A stretch of DNA of 8,979 nucleotides from CAVOBC01 sp963693635 (GTDB lineage Bacteria; Pseudomonadota; Gammaproteobacteria; Pseudomonadales; Azotimanducaceae), in assembly GCA_963693635.1 (NCBI GenBank), contig CAVOBC010000185.1, forward strand, positions 1 through 8,979, given 5' to 3'. Shown here in pieces: positions 6,913-8,979 of this stretch. A model generated the notes under the pieces. The model did not search any database. It had not been told where the DNA came from and worked only from the letters and a program-made list of their open reading frames with translations. The position numbers and the translations under genes are program-made. Every line of letters starts with the position of its first letter. Position 1 is the first letter of the stretch.

Positions 6913-6984
6913 GTTGGCTCGCCTCTGGCCGCTCTGCTCGCAGTTATCAACGTGATTTGGTCTCGTCCGGGCATGCGGCGGGTG

Positions 6985-7000
6985 AGCCCCAAAGGGGGCT
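6985..7000. promoter_or_regulatory. Perfect hairpin/operator-like inverted repeat in divergent spacer
   Basis: AGCCCC-AAAG-GGGGCT is a perfect 6-bp inverted repeat just upstream of the likely -10 box of the ThDP gene and between two divergent genes. The position suits an operator, although chance in GC-rich DNA is possible. Confidence 0.35.
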
Positions 7001-7007
7001 GAGGGCC

Positions 7008-7016
7008 TGATATGAT
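7008..7016 (+). promoter_or_regulatory. Extended -10 promoter for the ThDP enzyme gene
   Basis: TGATATGAT contains TGN followed by TATGAT, a 5/6 match to TATAAT in the extended -10 arrangement. It lies 32 bases before the ATG at 7049, which would leave a leader of about 25 bases. No good -35 box is visible at the expected distance, as is common with extended -10 promoters. A GGAAAG at 7037-7042 is a plausible ribosome binding site. Confidence 0.45.
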
Positions 7017-7048
7017 TCCGGGCCAACATACCACGCGGAAAGATCAAG

Positions 7049-8698
7049 ATGGCAGTTCATGGCGGCAAGCTCGCGGCGCGGGCACTCAAGCAAGCGGGCG
7101 TCGAATGTGTGTTCACCTTGTCGGGCGGCCACGTTATGGCCATCTACGACGGCTGCCTGGACGAAGGAATCAAGGTTATTGACGTCAGGCACGAGCAGGC
7201 CGCTGTTCACGCCGCAGATGCCTGGAGTCGCCTCAATCCGGGCAAGATCGGTTGCGCCATCCTGACCGCCGGGCCCGGCGTTACTGACGGCACCACGGGC
7301 GTCGCCAACGCGTGGCGCGCAAACAGCCCAATCCTCGTCATCGGTGGACAGGGACCGTTCAACAACATGCGTCGCGGCTCGTTGCAGGAGATGGATCACG
7401 TCAGTCTCATGCGCCCGATCACCAAGTGGGCAGACTCGTGTTACGACACCAAGCGCATTCCGGACTACATCGAACTTGGCATCCGCCACGCAGTGTCCGG
7501 TAATCCGGGGCCGGCGTTTCTTGAGATTCCGATGGACATTTTGGCCGGGAAGGCCGAGTGGGAGGACGTCCGTTTCCCCAGCATTCGCACCAACCCGCCA
7601 AGGATGATTCCGCCGCGTGAAGACGTCGCCGCTGCCCTCGACATCCTGCGCTCGGCCAAGCGGCCGGTCATGATGTCGGGCACGAGCGTCAAGTGGTCCC
7701 AGGCTGCGAGCGCCGTGCAGGAATTGATCGAGAAGACGCACATACCGACTTACGTTAATGGCATGGGTCGGGGCACGGTCAAACCCGGCACGCCCGAGTT
7801 GCTGAACCGGTCACGGCGCGACGCCATGAAGGCCTGCGATGTCTTCATTTGCGCGGGCGTGCTGCTCGACTTCCGGCTCGGCTTCGGTCGTTCGATACCG
7901 GCCGACGCCAAGATCATCCAGTTTGACCTTGAGAATGAACTAATCGGCACGAACCGCTCGGCCGACGCGGGCGTCGTTGGCAACATCGCAGCGAGTTTTG
8001 ACCAGATGCTCGAGATGCTGGAAGAGTCCGGTGAGCCGCTCGATTTCTCTGACTGGCGTGACGAACTCATTGCCAAGGAAGACGAACTGGAAGCTGCCTT
8101 TGCCGAGAGTCTCAATTCGGACGAGGTGCCGATTGACCCGCTGCGCATGTGTCGTGAGATCCGGGACTTTGTGGCTGACAAAGACTGCATCCTGATCGGC
8201 GATGGTGGCGACATCGTGGCCCAGGCGGCCAAGGTGCTGCCGGTTCCTGCCGAAAATTGCTGGATGGATCCGGGTCCGCTGGGCACGCTTGGCGTTGGCA
8301 TGCCGTTCGCACTTGCCGCCCAGCTTGCCGAGCCGGACAAACGCGTGCTTATCATCTATGGCGATGGTTCCTTTGGACTCAACGGCTTCGAGTACGACAC
8401 AGCAGTGCGCCACAATCTGCCAATTGTTGGCATCGTCGGGGTCGACGGGCTGTGGGGCCAAATGGCGCGGCCGCAAGCGGCGGTTTATGGCGCAAACCGG
8501 CTGGTCGCTACCGAGCTGACCTTTACCCGCTACGACAAGATCGTTGAGGCGATGGGTGGGCACGGCGAGTATGTCGAGCGTCCCGAAGACATCCAACCTG
8601 CGCTCGAACGCGCGTTTGCGGCCGGCAAGCCGGCGCTCGTGAATGTTGTTATTCGACAGGATATCGGTACCGGCATGAAGGGCAGCACCTACGTGTAG
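7049..8698 (+). CDS. Thiamine-diphosphate enzyme, acetolactate synthase / 2-hydroxyacyl-CoA lyase-like
   Basis: This is a 549-residue ThDP-dependent enzyme with the three-domain order of the acetolactate synthase superfamily. The N-terminal pyrimidine-binding domain has the catalytic glutamate in RHEQAAVHAADAW (E49) and the AGPGVTDG loop. A central nucleotide/CoA-type domain (about 190-330) follows. The C-terminal diphosphate domain has the Mg2+-ThDP motif GDGSFG (438-443). The usual second Asn ligand of that motif is replaced by D466 (GVDGLWG). DPGPLGTLGVGMPFALA before the motif, and general layout, recall oxalyl-CoA decarboxylase and 2-hydroxyacyl-CoA lyase as well as acetolactate synthase-like proteins. 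Automatic annotation would probably say acetolactate synthase; no regulatory subunit gene is seen beside it, so a branched-chain biosynthetic role is doubtful. The ATG at 7049 follows GGAAAG. The enoyl-CoA hydratase start downstream supports an acyl-CoA-related role by inference. Confidence 0.88.
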   Translation: MAVHGGKLAARALKQAGVECVFTLSGGHVMAIYDGCLDEGIKVIDVRHEQAAVHAADAWSRLNPGKIGCAILTAGPGVTDGTTGVANAWRANSPILVIGGQGPFNNMRRGSLQEMDHVSLMRPITKWADSCYDTKRIPDYIELGIRHAVSGNPGPAFLEIPMDILAGKAEWEDVRFPSIRTNPPRMIPPREDVAAALDILRSAKRPVMMSGTSVKWSQAASAVQELIEKTHIPTYVNGMGRGTVKPGTPELLNRSRRDAMKACDVFICAGVLLDFRLGFGRSIPADAKIIQFDLENELIGTNRSADAGVVGNIAASFDQMLEMLEESGEPLDFSDWRDELIAKEDELEAAFAESLNSDEVPIDPLRMCREIRDFVADKDCILIGDGGDIVAQAAKVLPVPAENCWMDPGPLGTLGVGMPFALAAQLAEPDKRVLIIYGDGSFGLNGFEYDTAVRHNLPIVGIVGVDGLWGQMARPQAAVYGANRLVATELTFTRYDKIVEAMGGHGEYVERPEDIQPALERAFAAGKPALVNVVIRQDIGTGMKGSTYV

Positions 8699-8713
8699 GA
8701 GGCCAGGTCCTAC
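8695..8713 (+). terminator. Weak hairpin at the end of the ThDP gene
   Basis: GTAGGA (8695-8700) pairs perfectly with TCCTAC (8708-8713) across a 7-base loop. The stem includes the stop codon. No T-run follows, so it is at best an mRNA-end or attenuating hairpin rather than a classical intrinsic terminator. Confidence 0.3.
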
Positions 8714-8744
8714 CCCCTGAGGTTGTACCGTCTGACAAAAACGA

Positions 8745-8897
8745 CACTCAGACCTACACCCGTGGGCGACGACACTCAGACCTACACTCGTGGGCGACGG
8801 CACTCTGACCTACACCCGTGGGCGGACGGCACTCTGACCTACACCCGTGGGCGGACGGCACTCTGACCTACACCCGTGGGCGGACGGCACTCTGACC
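8745..8897. repeat. Tandem repeat, five 28-29-bp units plus a partial sixth
   Basis: Units start at 8745, 8773, 8801, 8830 and 8859, with a 10-base partial unit at 8888. Each begins CACTC(A/T)GACCTACAC and ends near GTGGGCG(G)ACG. Units 1 and 2 are 28 bp and carry CAGACC, and unit 2 has one further change (ACTCG for ACCCG). Units 3-5 are 29 bp and identical to each other, which points to recent expansion at the 3' side. There are no spacers, so this is not a CRISPR array. The array sits in the 220-base space between the ThDP gene and the next gene and ends just before that gene's ribosome binding site. It cannot be a translated repeat in one frame, since the unit length is not a multiple of three and stops occur. 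Confidence 0.93.
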
Positions 8898-8918
8898 GAT
8901 AAAGGAGAGAGACGAAAG

Positions 8919-8979
8919 ATGGCGACAAACCAAACCGCGAAGTACGACGTCATTAAAGGTGCCGCGTGGATTACCCTCG
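8919..8979 (+). CDS. Enoyl-CoA hydratase/isomerase-like protein, N-terminal fragment
   Basis: An ATG at 8919 follows a strong AAAGGAG (8901-8907) at normal spacing. The 20 codons inside the window read MATNQTAKYDVIKGAAWITL and the gene runs off the edge. The Y-D-V-I-x-G-A-A-W-I-T-L pattern is the usual first strand of crotonase-fold enzymes (which continues as N-R-P), so an enoyl-CoA hydratase/isomerase is likely, but the active site is outside the window. Same-strand placement 220 bases after the ThDP gene suggests a shared pathway, with the tandem repeat between them. Confidence 0.65.
   Translation, partial: MATNQTAKYDVIKGAAWITL

Noticed and set aside
6913..7047. 45-residue N-terminal extension of the YbaK-type protein
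   Set aside because: The extension is not conserved in character, lacks a ribosome binding site and would cover the divergent promoter; ATG 6912 has a good AGAGG.
6947..7741. Minus-strand open frame across the divergent promoter and the ThDP gene start
   Set aside because: Shadow of the ThDP coding sequence; no recognisable protein features.
7940..8803. Long minus-strand open frame opposite the ThDP gene, starting in the tandem repeat
   Set aside because: Antisense shadow of a conserved enzyme, with low-complexity composition, no domain and no ribosome binding site.
8745..8897. CRISPR array
   Set aside because: Units are contiguous and nearly identical throughout, with no unique spacers and no cas genes in view.

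Overview
The window looks like the chromosome of a Gram-negative, fairly GC-rich bacterium, probably a proteobacterium and perhaps a marine or soil gammaproteobacterium. This is a weak guess, based on codon use, a lipoprotein-type signal peptide and the gene mix. Ordinary metabolic, efflux and accessory genes are interspersed with several broken genes and non-coding repeats.

Layout from left to right. (1) At 19-354 (+) lies a small phage-type DUF5681-like gene. Tail-to-tail with it, at 359-711 (-), is a Sel1-repeat lipoprotein gene with one frameshift. (2) About 600 bases (712-1312) have no convincing gene but contain short GTCCC...GGGAC palindromes and a 13-bp inverted repeat. (3) At 1313-2731 (+) is a DHA2-type MFS drug exporter. 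(4) A minus-strand block runs from 6912 down to 2847, in transcription order: YbaK/ProX-type protein, MATE exporter (joined to it by a TGATG stop/start overlap), GFA-type zinc protein, a decayed AraC-type HTH plus GyrI-like ligand-binding region, and a PhyH-type Fe(II)/2-oxoglutarate dioxygenase whose start overlaps the GyrI stop. (5) At 7049-8698 (+), divergent from the YbaK gene, is a thiamine-diphosphate enzyme of the acetolactate synthase / oxalyl-CoA decarboxylase / 2-hydroxyacyl-CoA lyase superfamily. (6) A tandem array of five 28-29-bp units lies at 8745-8897, immediately before the ribosome binding site of a gene whose first 20 codons look like an enoyl-CoA hydratase (8919 onward).

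How the genes may work together. Two multidrug-type exporters (MFS and MATE) and a GyrI-like binding domain suggest xenobiotic handling. The ThDP enzyme followed by an enoyl-CoA hydratase suggests acyl-CoA metabolism, and a PhyH-family enzyme 3.4 kb away raises the speculative possibility of an alpha-oxidation-like route. I see no clear new defence or mobile system. The most interesting signals are the repeat array in front of the hydratase gene, the in-frame TGA and lost 5' half of the AraC-GyrI gene, the single-base frameshift in the Sel1 gene, and the palindrome-rich gene-free stretch.
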